In this document: one piece after another, positions 1 to 8,899 of the stretch | Numbering within the stretch: position 1 is the stretch's first letter | Layout: each line of letters starts with the position of its first letter | Assembly (NCBI RefSeq): GCF_006149045.1 | Contig: NZ_VBSN01000025.1 | Coordinates: forward strand, 1 to 64,000 | DNA from: Dyadobacter flavalbus | GTDB lineage: Bacteria > Bacteroidota > Bacteroidia > Cytophagales > Spirosomataceae | Length of the DNA: 64,000 nucleotides | Reading direction: 5' to 3' | Translations under genes and position numbers: made by a program | The notes under the pieces: model-generated | The model's database searches: none | What the model saw: only the letters and a program-made list of their open reading frames with translations | Told to the model about the DNA's origin: nothing

Positions 1-1
1 T

Positions 2-97
2 GGCATCCGGCAAGTGCAACGGCGTTTAGCAGCTTTGGATTTAAGTCAAGACGAGTTGATTACTTTGTTTTCAAACAGCTCTTTTTCAAATAGTTAA
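2..97 (+). CDS. C-terminal tail of an unknown protein, cut by the window edge
   Basis: An open frame enters from the left edge and stops with TAA at 95-97, giving about 31 residues that include VQRRLAALDLSQDELITLF. The fragment looks helical and has normal codon use, but I do not recognise the family. It lies directly upstream of the decayed insertion sequence, so it may itself be part of an accessory region. It could also be a chance open frame. Confidence 0.3.
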   Translation, partial: GIRQVQRRLAALDLSQDELITLFSNSSFSNS

Positions 98-189
98 TTG
101 ATTGTTGTATAGAAATAGCTTGACATTTATTCATAATAATATGTATATCAGTCTATTAAATGGACTGTCTAATAAGCCAAAAACCGGCG

Positions 190-524
190 TGGTCAAGCGG
201 CAGATTATTGGATTGTACAGATTGGGAATTTACACTTAACAATAAATCTTGGATGCTGCCAGGATTTCCCGTAACTTATTAAGATGCTGGAACCGTTACT
301 ATCAGCGATTCCGAAATCGGAAGTTTATTGTTAGAGCTAAAAAGTACGGCGGTATGAAACAAGCTAATACAAATGAGCTAGCATTGTTAAAGCGAAAACT
401 GGTTGATATGGAGCAACATGCAAAGAAACTTGAACTGGGAAATCAGGCTTTGAATACTATAATCAATCTTGCTGAAGAACAATTCAAGATCCCAATTCGA
501 AAAAAGTCTGGTCTCAAACAGTGA
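190..524 (+). pseudogene. IS3-family transposase OrfA remnant
   Basis: The frame ending at the TGA at 522-524 carries a C-terminus typical of IS3-family OrfA proteins in Bacteroidota: a coiled region rich in Glu, Leu and Lys (NELALLKRKLVDMEQ) followed by FKIPIRKKSGLKQ. Upstream, a helix-turn-helix-like start (VVKRQIIGLYRLGIYTL) is in another frame and hits stops near 285, so the N-terminus is frameshifted. OrfA normally binds the element ends and supplies the 5' half of a programmed OrfAB fusion. This copy cannot make an intact product. Inactivation is seen directly; the family call rests on motif memory. Confidence 0.75.
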
Positions 525-551
525 CTCATTTAAGCATACAGAACCCTTTAG

Positions 552-1481
552 TGAGTATGCATGAACTCTGCGACCTGTCGCTTCGGCGATCCGATTGGGA
601 AGAGCCGTCAGGCTTGGTATGATAAGCAGAAACAGCAAGATCAAACCACTTTTGAATATGAAATGCTTTTGGATGAACTACATTCAATCCGAAAGAACTT
701 ACCCAGGATTGGAGCTGAAAAGTTACACATAATGACTGCTTATTTCTGCCAGCAGCATGGCATTAAAGTTGGCCGTGACAAGTTCACCCTGCTGTTGAAA
801 GAAATCTTTTGGTCCCACGTTGAACGCGGCGAGTAACTACGACAATTTCACATCATCACTACTTTAAGTATCCAAATTTAATCAAATGTCTGAAAGTTAC
901 TCGTCCTAATATGCTGTGGGTAAGCAATATCACTTACATACAAGTGCTTAACAGGTTCTCATATCTGAGCCTGATTATCGATGCTTATTCGCGGGAAATA
1001 GTGGTTGGTCACTAAGACCTAGTCTCTCGGTGGATGGTCCGGTGGCTGCTCTCAAGATGGCTTTGGCCCAGAGATCAACAAAAGGGAAAGAGAAATATTC
1101 CACCATCGCCCGGCGACCCGGTCTGACCGCGGCATACAGTATTGCTCAAAGCAATATACCAACCTTTTAATTGATAATGAGGTTGAAATAAGCATGACCA
1201 GCCAAGGTGAATCCAGTGAAAACCAAATTGCTGAGCGTATTAACCGGACTATCAAAGAAGAAATATTAGAGAACCGTAGCTTCCTCTCTCATCAGCAAGC
1301 TTTTCAGGAAATAGAAAAGGCTATTAAATCATATAATCAGCTCCGACCCCATTCAAGTTGTGATTATCTGACTCCGAAGCAAGCGCATCTGCGGGGAGGA
1401 AACTTGAGGAAGAAATGGCAGTTATCGAATCGACATTGTCATCGAAAAATACAAGTTGAAGAACTAGAGTTAGTAAATTAA
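552..1481 (+). pseudogene. IS3-family transposase OrfB (DDE integrase) remnant, multiply frameshifted
   Basis: Pieces of an IS3 OrfB occur in order but in different frames. The N-terminal piece (GKSRQAWYDKQ, then LPRIGAEKLH and KVGRDKFTLLL) ends in a stop at 836. The next piece is TTISHHHYFKYPNLIK followed by VTRPNMLWVSNITYIQ and LIIDAYSREIVVGH, the first catalytic Asp region, ending in a stop at 1013-1015. A third is SVDGPVAALKMALAQRSTKG. The last is RSDRGIQYCSKQYTNLLID, the second Asp region, continuing to MTSQGESSENQIAERINRT and the catalytic-Glu end. At least three frame changes plus a short insertion near 579-594 disable it. It sits between the tail at 2-97 and tRNA-Pro, so it marks an old insertion. 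I found no clear terminal inverted repeats. Confidence 0.85.
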
Positions 1482-1891
1482 TTTATCATAGATCTGTCAA
1501 GAAAAATCAGGGCAGCTCCAATTTTTAAAATAGCTGTTTGGATGTTTAAAAGGCTTTATTTCGAGATTTGTAACTAACAATATTTTGTTATAAAAATATG
1601 TTATGATAAGCAGCCAGCTTCCAATTAGGAAACGGATTCGTTTTATGTCAATCTCGTCATTTTAGAGTAGTAATTTAAGTGGGTTGCTCCCTTCTGGGTA
1701 ACTCTCCATTCGAAGATGAATAACAATCCAATTTCTTTTGGCAGCAAGTAATTCATTCTCTCATGCCAGAGGTTTGACGGTATCAGCTTGCTGCTGTTGA
1801 AGATACAAAGGAAAATCACGAAAAAGTTCTGCCTAAATTTTGAGGCAGACTCACCAATTCTGTCCATTGTGACCCAAGGAACCTGACCGAA

Positions 1892-1913
1892 AATGTTCGA
1901 CTAATGTTCGACT
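1892..1913. repeat. Two perfect tandem copies of an 11-bp unit beside the tRNA terminator
   Basis: The unit aatgttcgact occurs at 1892-1902 and again at 1903-1913 with no mismatch. It lies about 50 bp beyond the 3' end of the tRNA-Pro gene and just past that gene's terminator U-tract. The rest of 1516-1891 contains nothing I can identify. The duplication could be a relic of recombination at the tRNA-proximal junction, or slippage. Confidence 0.6.
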
Positions 1914-1954
1914 AAACAAAAACAGGCTTTTAAGTTGTTACACTTAAAAGCCTG
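1912..1954 (-). terminator. Intrinsic terminator of tRNA-Pro
   Basis: Arms 1923-1934 and 1943-1954 are perfectly complementary (12 bp, caggcttttaag), with an 8-nt loop. On the minus strand a T-rich tract (TTTTTGTTTAG) follows. It lies 10 nt past the tRNA 3' end, in the right orientation to end that transcript. Confidence 0.75.
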
Positions 1955-1964
1955 ATAATCAATG

Positions 1965-2038
1965 TCGGGATGACAAGATTCGAACTTGCGACCCCTAGCA
2001 CCCCATGCTAGTGCGCTACCGGGCTGCGCTACATCCCG
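1965..2038 (-). tRNA. tRNA-Pro (anticodon GGG)
   Basis: Reading the minus strand gives a 7-bp acceptor stem (CGGGATG with CATCCCG), a D arm with GCGCAGCCCGGTAGCGC, and a perfect 5-bp anticodon stem (CTAGC/GCTAG) around the loop ATGGGGT, so the anticodon is GGG. The T arm contains the GTTCGAAT loop, and the discriminator base is A. CCA is not encoded. The molecule is 74 nt and closely resembles bacterial proline tRNAs in layout. It reads CCC and CCU codons. It has its own promoter (2051-2082) and terminator (1912-1954), so it appears to be a single-gene transcript. Confidence 0.95.
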
Positions 2039-2050
2039 AAATACCGGGTG

Positions 2051-2082
2051 CAAATGTATAAATCTTTTGGATTTATTGCCAA
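2051..2082 (-). promoter_or_regulatory. Bacteroidota-type promoter of tRNA-Pro
   Basis: On the minus strand TTG (2080-2082) is followed after 21 nt by TACATTTG (2051-2058). This matches the Bacteroidota sigma factor consensus of TTG around -33 and TAnnTTTG around -7. The predicted start would lie close to the mature tRNA 5' end at 2038. A bulged hairpin at 2080-2116 overlaps the -33 end and may belong to the end of the RND operon upstream, but it has no U-tract. Confidence 0.65.
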
Positions 2083-2131
2083 CCACGTTTTGAAAAATGC
2101 TTCAAAATCGTGGTTGAGCACTCCATAAACC

Positions 2132-5100
2132 TTAAATGGTCTCACTTTGCCAGTTTGGATTTACAACTTCTTCATGCTTTTTCGTTTTTCTGAACCATTT
2201 GTCCCGTACGCGTTCGTTGACGTAATACATGCATGGAACCATTACGAGGGTAAGTACGGTGGAAAATGTTAAACCGAAAATAATCGTCCACGCAAGAATA
2301 TTCCAGAAAACGGAACTCGGACCGCCTACAATGAGATCCGGTTCGAGATTGCGGAAAAGCCCTACGAAATCAACCGTGATGCCTAATGCCAACGGCACCA
2401 GACCAAGTACCGCCGCCGATGCCGTAAGCAATACCGGCGTAAGACGAATGGTTCCGCCTTCAATAATGGCTTCGCGCATCGGATACCCGCGTTCACGAAG
2501 TTCTTCAATGAACTCGATCAGCAGAATACCGTTTTTCACTACAATACCCGCCAAGGCAATGATACCAACGCCGGACATGATTACGGAAAAATCTTTATTG
2601 AATATAATAAATCCTAAAAGCACGCCGATAAGCGACAGGATAATGGTAAAGAAAATAATAAAAGGCTTTACGACGGAGTTAAACTGTGTCGCAAGAATCA
2701 GATAAATCAGCATGATTGCTGCGCCGAAAGCGGTGCCCAGAAATGCCATGGATTCATTCTGTTCTTCCTGCTCGCCGCCCATTTTGATCGTATAGCCGTT
2801 CGGGACTTCCATATCTTCAATCAAATTTTGTATCTGTCCTACGATTTCATTTGCATTATAGCCGGGAAGTACATCCGAGCCGAGCGTCACAATCCTTTGC
2901 TGGTCCTGACGGTTGATCTGGCTGAAGGTCGTGGAATAATGAACATTGGCAACAGAAGTAATCGGAACCTGTCGCAGTGCACCGCCCATATTCATATCGC
3001 GGTATACAACGTTCAGGCTTAACAGTTTTTCAATTTGTTCCCGGTCATTTTTTTCCAGTCTCACCATAATCGGATATTCATCTTTGTCATCGCGGAATTT
3101 GGAAACTTCAAGTCCGAAAAGCGCTGTTCTTACGGCAAGTGCAATCTGCTGCGAACTGATGCCTTCACGCTGGGCTTTTTCGCGGTCGATGTCAATGACA
3201 ATTTCGGGCTTGTTTGTGACTAGGTCGGAACGCAGCTGATCAATTCCTTCAATTCCGGAATCCTGAACCCTTTTCAATACTGTCTTTTCCAGTTTCTGAA
3301 GAACAGTAAAGTCGTCACCTGAAATTTCAATGGAGATCGGCTTTCCGGTAGGAGGGCCCACAGCTTCTCTTTCTACGGATATTTCCGCTCCCGGAATTCC
3401 TGCAACGGCATCGCGTATTTTACGCAAAATAAGTTCCGAAGAACGTCCTCCTCTTTCCGTTCCGTAAACGAAAGCAACGGTTACTTTGGATTTGTGAGGT
3501 GTTGCGGCACGGTCGGGATTGTACGGATCTCCGGCATTTTTACCAACATTGGCAATGACGGAATTTACCATATCCATCGCTTTTTCTTTTTCAAGCACGT
3601 CAAAAACCCTTTTTTCTATGATTTTGGTAACCGAATCCGTGACGCGGGCATCCGTACCGATCGGGAGTTTGTTATACACATAAACATAATCCGGATCACC
3701 GCTTGGGAAGAAAAGTACCTTTGGCTGCACAATGCCGGTCAGAACGAAAGTGAAAACCAGCAGGACAATCATCAGGGCAATGGCACCCACAGGCCGCCAT
3801 CCGCGCAAAAGCCAGTCGATCAGCTTGCGATAATTGTTTTTCAGTGCAGGCAGCAAACGATCCTGAAAAGGAACCAGAATACGCGGAGTAAGGACGTAAT
3901 GATTGAAAATGTAAAGTGCCAGAATGAAAAGGAAGAAATTGCCCAGCCCGCGATCGATCAGATAACCGACGAGCGCCGCCACGCCGATGATGATCAAAGG
4001 CCGGCGTATGGATTTGAAACTGGTGTCATGTGCTTCTTTCTCATCATCATGCCGTCCCATAAACGAAACTGCAAAAACCGGATTCATTACATAGGCCACA
4101 AAGAGTGAAGCGCCCAGCGTTATAATCAATGTCAGCGGCATGAATTTCATAAACTCCCCGACAATCCCGGTCCAGAAAAGCAATGGGAAAAATGGTGCAA
4201 TGGTTGTAAGCGTTCCGGAAAGTACAGGAATGAAAACTTCCCCCGCCGCAGCTTTTACAGCCTGCTGAATCGTCCAGTCTTTGTGCTGGTTAAAAAGCCG
4301 GTGCGTATTTTCAATTACCACAATGGCATCATCCACAACCAGCCCGATCCCGAGCAGAAAAGCAAAAAGTACAATGGTGTTCAGCGTAAATTCCGTTCCG
4401 ACCATCGGGCCGATAATCGGCATCATTACAAAAGCAACAAGCGCGGAAAGCGGAACCGAAAGTCCGACAAATATGGCATCACGCACGCCCATGAAAAACA
4501 TAAGCACCATCACCACAAAGATAAAACCAAGTACAACGGTATTGATCAGATCGTGCAGGTCGGCGCGGGTTTGTATGGACTGGTCGGCGGTAATCTTCAC
4601 ATCCAGTCCTGCGGGAAAACGGTCTTGTTTGTAATCGGCAATGACATTTTCAATTTTGTCCGCAGCGTCCACAAGGTTTTCGCCGGAGCGCTTGATGACG
4701 TTCAGGGTAATTACTGATTTATTGGCAAGACGGGCAAAATCCTGCTGTTCTTCAAAGTTGTCGGATACTTCGGCTACATCGCCCAATCGCACCGTTGCGC
4801 CTGTGGCGGTACGAATGCGGATATTTGCCATGTCGGCCACATTGGTATATTCTCCTTTTACACGCAAAGTTCTGCGGACGCCTTCCACATTCAGTTCACC
4901 ACCGGAAATATTGATGTTTTCACCTTGCAAAGCGGTTTGTACATCGTAAAAAGTTAGTCCGGTGGATTTCATCCGGTCGAGGTTAACATTGATCTGGATT
5001 TCTCTGTTGAGTGCGCCCAGGATATCCACACGCGTAATTTCCGGCAGTGCTTCAATGCCGTCCTGCAAGTCTTCGGCATACTGTTTTAACTGCTTCAAAG

Positions 5101-5569
5101 AATAATTGCCGGCAATGTTTACGTTCATGATCGGAAATTCCGAAAAGTTGACATCCTGTGCCGTAGGGCCGGAATCCAGATTTTGCGGCAGATCCGTTTT
5201 TGCTTTGTCCACGGCATCGCGAACACGCTGAAGCGCCACTTCAACGGCAACATCCGGCGTAAATTCAACGAGGATTACCGAAACATCCTGAAGGGCATTG
5301 GACTTGATCTTTTTGACGCCGTTCAGCGATTTGAGCTGTTTTTCAATCGGTTTGTTAATTGTATTCTCGATATCTGCCGGAGCTGTTCCGAAGTAAACGG
5401 TATTGATGTAAATCTGCGGAATCTTGATGTCCGGGAACTGTTCCTTGGGCAGATTATTGTAAACCATGAAACCGGCCAGCGTAATGATGAACGTAAAGAT
5501 GTAGATCGTCGTCCGGTTCTCTACGCACCAGTTGGTGAAGCCCAGGGTTTTATATTCGTGAAATTTCAT
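2132..5569 (-). CDS. RND-family efflux pump, inner-membrane permease (AcrB/HAE1-like)
   Basis: This is the proton-driven permease of a tripartite efflux pump, 1145 residues, larger than AcrB (about 1050). The N-terminus has one membrane segment followed by a porter domain, then the TM2-TM6 block with the paired acidic residues of the proton relay (GIGLVVDDAIVVIENTHR). After TM6 (around residues 500-600) there is a hydrophobic insert with extra membrane-like segments, which accounts for the added length and is common in Bacteroidota homologues. The second porter domain and TM8-TM12 block follow. It is the last gene of the operon tetR, tolC-like, adaptor, pump, with a 100-nt gap after the adaptor. 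The substrate cannot be read from sequence: drugs, detergents and metabolites are all possible. It does not look like a metal-specific CusA. Confidence 0.93.
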   Translation of the reverse strand: MKFHEYKTLGFTNWCVENRTTIYIFTFIITLAGFMVYNNLPKEQFPDIKIPQIYINTVYFGTAPADIENTINKPIEKQLKSLNGVKKIKSNALQDVSVILVEFTPDVAVEVALQRVRDAVDKAKTDLPQNLDSGPTAQDVNFSEFPIMNVNIAGNYSLKQLKQYAEDLQDGIEALPEITRVDILGALNREIQINVNLDRMKSTGLTFYDVQTALQGENINISGGELNVEGVRRTLRVKGEYTNVADMANIRIRTATGATVRLGDVAEVSDNFEEQQDFARLANKSVITLNVIKRSGENLVDAADKIENVIADYKQDRFPAGLDVKITADQSIQTRADLHDLINTVVLGFIFVVMVLMFFMGVRDAIFVGLSVPLSALVAFVMMPIIGPMVGTEFTLNTIVLFAFLLGIGLVVDDAIVVIENTHRLFNQHKDWTIQQAVKAAAGEVFIPVLSGTLTTIAPFFPLLFWTGIVGEFMKFMPLTLIITLGASLFVAYVMNPVFAVSFMGRHDDEKEAHDTSFKSIRRPLIIIGVAALVGYLIDRGLGNFFLFILALYIFNHYVLTPRILVPFQDRLLPALKNNYRKLIDWLLRGWRPVGAIALMIVLLVFTFVLTGIVQPKVLFFPSGDPDYVYVYNKLPIGTDARVTDSVTKIIEKRVFDVLEKEKAMDMVNSVIANVGKNAGDPYNPDRAATPHKSKVTVAFVYGTERGGRSSELILRKIRDAVAGIPGAEISVEREAVGPPTGKPISIEISGDDFTVLQKLEKTVLKRVQDSGIEGIDQLRSDLVTNKPEIVIDIDREKAQREGISSQQIALAVRTALFGLEVSKFRDDKDEYPIMVRLEKNDREQIEKLLSLNVVYRDMNMGGALRQVPITSVANVHYSTTFSQINRQDQQRIVTLGSDVLPGYNANEIVGQIQNLIEDMEVPNGYTIKMGGEQEEQNESMAFLGTAFGAAIMLIYLILATQFNSVVKPFIIFFTIILSLIGVLLGFIIFNKDFSVIMSGVGIIALAGIVVKNGILLIEFIEELRERGYPMREAIIEGGTIRLTPVLLTASAAVLGLVPLALGITVDFVGLFRNLEPDLIVGGPSSVFWNILAWTIIFGLTFSTVLTLVMVPCMYYVNERVRDKWFRKTKKHEEVVNPNWQSETI

Positions 5570-5669
5570 AATTGTAGTATTGAATGAGTGAATGACAGCA
5601 TGCGTGAACAGCAGTCTGATAAATTGACATTCATGGCAATTAATTTTTTAACCGGCCAACATGCAATGC

Positions 5670-6800
5670 TTAATAAACAATCGGCTGCCCGTCTGAAACT
5701 TCCTGATAGCCAAGCGTGATCAAATGGTCGCCCGCAGCCAGTCCGGAAAGTATTTCCACTTTTCCGTTATAGCTCAGGCCCGTTTTTACTTCTTTTGCCC
5801 GTGCTATCTTTTTGTTTCCTTCCGTTACCGCTACATACACCACATTTCCTTTTTCCGTACTCTGAACATAGTTCTGGTCAATGGCAAGCGCATTTTTACT
5901 TGTAGCGTCATTAATCTGCACCTGCGCCATCATGTTCGGCTTGATGCCTTTATCGGACGGAAGATTGGCTTCGATCGTGAATGTTCTCGAAAGCGGGTCA
6001 ACGGCAGTGCTCACAAAGGAAATTTTTGCCTTGTACTCTTTATTCAGATCCGGAAATTTAACGATCACTTCATCGCCTTTTTTAACACTTGCGGCATAAG
6101 TATCCGAAACCTTGGCCATTACTTTCAGGTTGCTCAGGTTAACAACGCGGACAACGCCCATGCCCGGAGAAGCCATTTCGCCCACTTTTACATTCACCAT
6201 GTCCACAACGCCGGACATCGGCGACACGATGCTGGTTTGTGCAAGCTGTGTGTTCAGCGTGCTTAGTCTTCTTTCCAGCGATTCCTTGTTGTTTTTGGCC
6301 TGAAGAAACTGCAGTTCGGTTCCTATCCGCTGGTCCCACAGGTTTTTCTGTTTTTCGTAAAGCGTATTGGCCAGTGTCAGCTGCGTTTTCAGTTCTTCAA
6401 TGGATTCGGAAAGAATGCTGTTGTCAATCCGGCCGATAATGCTTCCTGCCTTTACGTAATCGCCTTCCTTCACATGCATGGCAACTACAACACCTCCGGA
6501 TTTGGGCGTCACCATTACGTTGTTTTTGGCATCTACCGTTCCCTGAAGTTCTACATAATGACGGAACACCGCGGCGTCCAGCGTATCAATGGAAACCGGT
6601 TTTACCTTGGCTTCAACCGACTTTTTAGGATCAAGCTTGGCAATTTCAATTTCCAGCGCCTTGATCTTCTTTTCATTTTCAGCTCTTTCGGTTTTCAGCT
6701 TGGCGAGTTCTTCTTTTTTCCCTTCCAGCCCTTCTTTGTTTCCCGAGCACGATGCAAGCAAAATGGTTACGGCCGTAATAATAAGAATATGTCTTTTCAT
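5670..6800 (-). CDS. RND efflux periplasmic adaptor (membrane fusion protein), lipoprotein
   Basis: This is the periplasmic adaptor joining the permease to the outer-membrane channel. I prefer the ATG at 6798-6800 because it gives a compact lipoprotein signal (MKRHILIITAVTILLASC, Cys18). A start at 6824 would add 8 residues. The N-terminal mature part is a coiled coil (EGKKEELAKLKTERAENEKK). The first half of the lipoyl domain follows (GGVVVAMHVKEGDYVKAGS), then a helical hairpin, the second lipoyl half (SPMSGVVDMVNVKVGEMAS), and beta-barrel and membrane-proximal domains (LPSDKGIKPNMMAQVQI). It is flanked by the tolC-like gene (50 nt upstream) and the RND pump, as expected for a tripartite system. 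Confidence 0.92.
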   Translation of the reverse strand: MKRHILIITAVTILLASCSGNKEGLEGKKEELAKLKTERAENEKKIKALEIEIAKLDPKKSVEAKVKPVSIDTLDAAVFRHYVELQGTVDAKNNVMVTPKSGGVVVAMHVKEGDYVKAGSIIGRIDNSILSESIEELKTQLTLANTLYEKQKNLWDQRIGTELQFLQAKNNKESLERRLSTLNTQLAQTSIVSPMSGVVDMVNVKVGEMASPGMGVVRVVNLSNLKVMAKVSDTYAASVKKGDEVIVKFPDLNKEYKAKISFVSTAVDPLSRTFTIEANLPSDKGIKPNMMAQVQINDATSKNALAIDQNYVQSTEKGNVVYVAVTEGNKKIARAKEVKTGLSYNGKVEILSGLAAGDHLITLGYQEVSDGQPIVY

Positions 6801-6850
6801 GATATTGGTAAGTAGCAGTTTCAAATTTTGTTTCCGTGTTAATGTGATGC

Positions 6851-8218
6851 TTATTTTTCCATGTAAAGTTCTCCGCGCGCCCTGCTCAGGTCTACTTTGG
6901 CGATCATGAGGTCATAAAGTGCTGTGAAGTAATTGGTTTGTGCTTCTTTCAGCGAAGATTCCGCATTGATTACTTCGATATTGGAGCCGACCCCTTCTTT
7001 GTATTTGATTTTTGAAACCCGCACAATCTCTTCGGCCAGCGTCAGGTTCCGTTTCTGCGTTTCCAGTGTGGCGAATGCGTTCTTGATGCTGATCAACGCC
7101 TGATTGGATTCAAGGTCAATCGATTGTTTCAGTAATGCCTGGCCATTTTTTACTTTGTCAATGGCTATTTTCTTTTGTTCTATCTGGTATCTTTTAGAAA
7201 AGCCGTCAAATATGGGGATGTTGACATTCAAGCTTAAAACCGAGTTGTTAAACCATTTGGAACCGAAGAGATCGGTAAAGCTGTCACGTCCGTTGTTGTG
7301 TCCGTAACCGACGGATGCGCTTACTGTCGGCAAATAGCCGCTCCGCACATTTCGCAAATCCAGTCCGGCAAGTTTTTCCTGCGTGTTCAACAGCGAATAT
7401 TCTATCCTGTTTTCATAAGTCGGGTTGAACTGGGCTGTAATGGTTTTGAGCGAATCAATGTTTACTCCATTGATATCGTCCGTCAGTTTTATAGGTTCCT
7501 CCGCCGGCATTCCCATCTGATATTTGAGCAATGCATAACTCAGCTCAATCAGGTTCTGGACCTTCTGTCGTTCGGTCAGCAGATTGTTGATCTGTACTTC
7601 AAGCCGGTTTACATCCAGCAATTCCACAAAACCGCTTACATTCATTGCCTTTGTTTCCCGCATCAGCGAATCCACCCGGCTTATGTTCAGGTCCAGTAAC
7701 TTAGCACGTTCTTCGGCAACCTGCGCTGAATAGTAGGCCTTCGTTACAGCTTCGGCAACCGATACCTTGGACTGTGTAATATTTTTCTGCGCCAGTTCCC
7801 GGTACGTTGCTGCTGCTTTCAGCCCGATAAAATAGGATCCGTTGAAAATAAGCTGGTTTAAGGTTGCGGCTGCCGTACCCATGTATCTTACGCCAAACTT
7901 AAGTGCAACCGGCGGCGCATCCGCTGCTGCATTCGGGTCGGCAAAGTTTGCGGGAAGGAAAAAACGCTGAATGATAAGGTTATCTGTAAAATTGAAATTG
8001 GCTGCAACTTGCGGCAAACCCGCAGAACGGACTTCGCCAATGCGCGCTTCAGCAGAAATGGCATCAAGCTGCGTATTCTTGATATTGAGATTGTGCTTGA
8101 TTGCATAATCCACCGCTTCCTGAAGAGAGAAATTGCTGTCCTGCGCATAAAGCGGTACAAAACTTAATAACATGGCAAGCAGTGACAAACTGCCGCGGAG
8201 TAATAGATTATTTTTCAT
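6851..8218 (-). CDS. TolC-family outer-membrane efflux channel
   Basis: This is the outer-membrane channel of the tripartite pump, about 455 residues. The ATG at 8216-8218 gives a clean signal peptide (MKNNLLLRGSLSLLAMLLSF, cut after LYAQ). Another ATG lies 15 nt upstream. The mature protein begins with SLQEAVDYAIKHNLNIKN, the classic start of an outer-membrane efflux repeat. Two repeats are visible, the second starting near SLLNTQEKLAGLDLRNVRSG. The 5' end overlaps the tetR stop codon (8208-8210), which suggests translational coupling. It is followed by the adaptor gene. Confidence 0.93.
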   Translation of the reverse strand: MKNNLLLRGSLSLLAMLLSFVPLYAQDSNFSLQEAVDYAIKHNLNIKNTQLDAISAEARIGEVRSAGLPQVAANFNFTDNLIIQRFFLPANFADPNAAADAPPVALKFGVRYMGTAAATLNQLIFNGSYFIGLKAAATYRELAQKNITQSKVSVAEAVTKAYYSAQVAEERAKLLDLNISRVDSLMRETKAMNVSGFVELLDVNRLEVQINNLLTERQKVQNLIELSYALLKYQMGMPAEEPIKLTDDINGVNIDSLKTITAQFNPTYENRIEYSLLNTQEKLAGLDLRNVRSGYLPTVSASVGYGHNNGRDSFTDLFGSKWFNNSVLSLNVNIPIFDGFSKRYQIEQKKIAIDKVKNGQALLKQSIDLESNQALISIKNAFATLETQKRNLTLAEEIVRVSKIKYKEGVGSNIEVINAESSLKEAQTNYFTALYDLMIAKVDLSRARGELYMEK

Positions 8219-8834
8219 GGATATTGATTTCAATTGCTGATTTGTCTTTTATGGTGTTGTAATATTCAAATCCTTTTTCTGATAAAATTCCCCTCAGAAA
8301 ATGCAGCAGAAACTGCATCTGAATGTGCATCATGTTAAAATTCCGAACCGGAAAAATCGTCGGGTCAAAGGCCATGACGGTCTGTTCAATGCGGAGCAGT
8401 GAGAAAACCTCCACATCAATATCCGGGCGGTAAAATCCCTGTTTTATTCCTTCTTTAAGGTTGTCCTGAATGTTTTTGATCAGATGTTCCTTTTTGTAGG
8501 ACTGAAACAGGTTCCATGCTTTCGGATAATACTTTTTAAGGTCATAAAGCAATGTCGGATTCATGTTGGCAAGTGCATCTCTCATCTGGCCGGAAGCATA
8601 AATGATTTGTTCAATCGGGTTCGCTGCTAATTCATCCAGTTTCTGCATTTCACATTTCTGTGAAGTAATTTCTTCTTCAATAACCTGTGCAAGAATGGCT
8701 TCCTTATCAGAAAAATGCTGATAAATGGTTCTTTTGGAAATGCCCAGATCCCGGGCAATATCATCCATTGTAACGCTCTTGATGCCATAGCGCCAGAAAA
8801 GATTGAGGGCAGATTTCAGTATTCGTTCTTTCAC
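8208..8834 (-). CDS. TetR/AcrR-family transcriptional regulator of the efflux operon
   Basis: A 208-residue regulator. The N-terminal 45-50 residues form the TetR DNA-binding domain (NLFWRYGIKSVTMDDIARDL, then GISKRTIYQHFSDKEAILAQ). The C-terminal ligand domain is not diagnostic. The start codon is GTG (8832-8834), since no in-frame ATG exists upstream. It is the first gene of the operon and overlaps the tolC-like gene, so it probably represses its own operon, and pump substrates may release it. A palindrome at 8870-8899 is the likely operator. Confidence 0.92.
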   Translation of the reverse strand: MKERILKSALNLFWRYGIKSVTMDDIARDLGISKRTIYQHFSDKEAILAQVIEEEITSQKCEMQKLDELAANPIEQIIYASGQMRDALANMNPTLLYDLKKYYPKAWNLFQSYKKEHLIKNIQDNLKEGIKQGFYRPDIDVEVFSLLRIEQTVMAFDPTIFPVRNFNMMHIQMQFLLHFLRGILSEKGFEYYNTIKDKSAIEINIHEK

Positions 8835-8869
8835 AAGGCAAATTTGTAATTTTCAGCAGATTAAAACTA

Positions 8870-8899
8870 AGAAAACTTTATAAATGCTCAAAGTTTTCT
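8870..8899. promoter_or_regulatory. Candidate TetR operator upstream of the efflux operon
   Basis: A perfect inverted repeat with 10-bp arms (agaaaacttt at 8870-8879 and aaagttttct at 8890-8899) surrounds a 10-bp spacer, 36 bp before the tetR GTG. Its size suits a TetR-family dimer or dimer pair. Its place at the expected promoter fits autorepression. Binding is inferred, not shown. Confidence 0.55.

Noticed and set aside
1643..1867. 74-codon minus frame between the IS remnant and tRNA-Pro
   Set aside because: No domain, no signal, and in a decayed region. Probably chance.
3494..4717. Several plus-strand frames of 100-200 codons opposite the RND pump
   Set aside because: They are antisense to a conserved pump gene and rich in His and Lys, typical of shadow frames.
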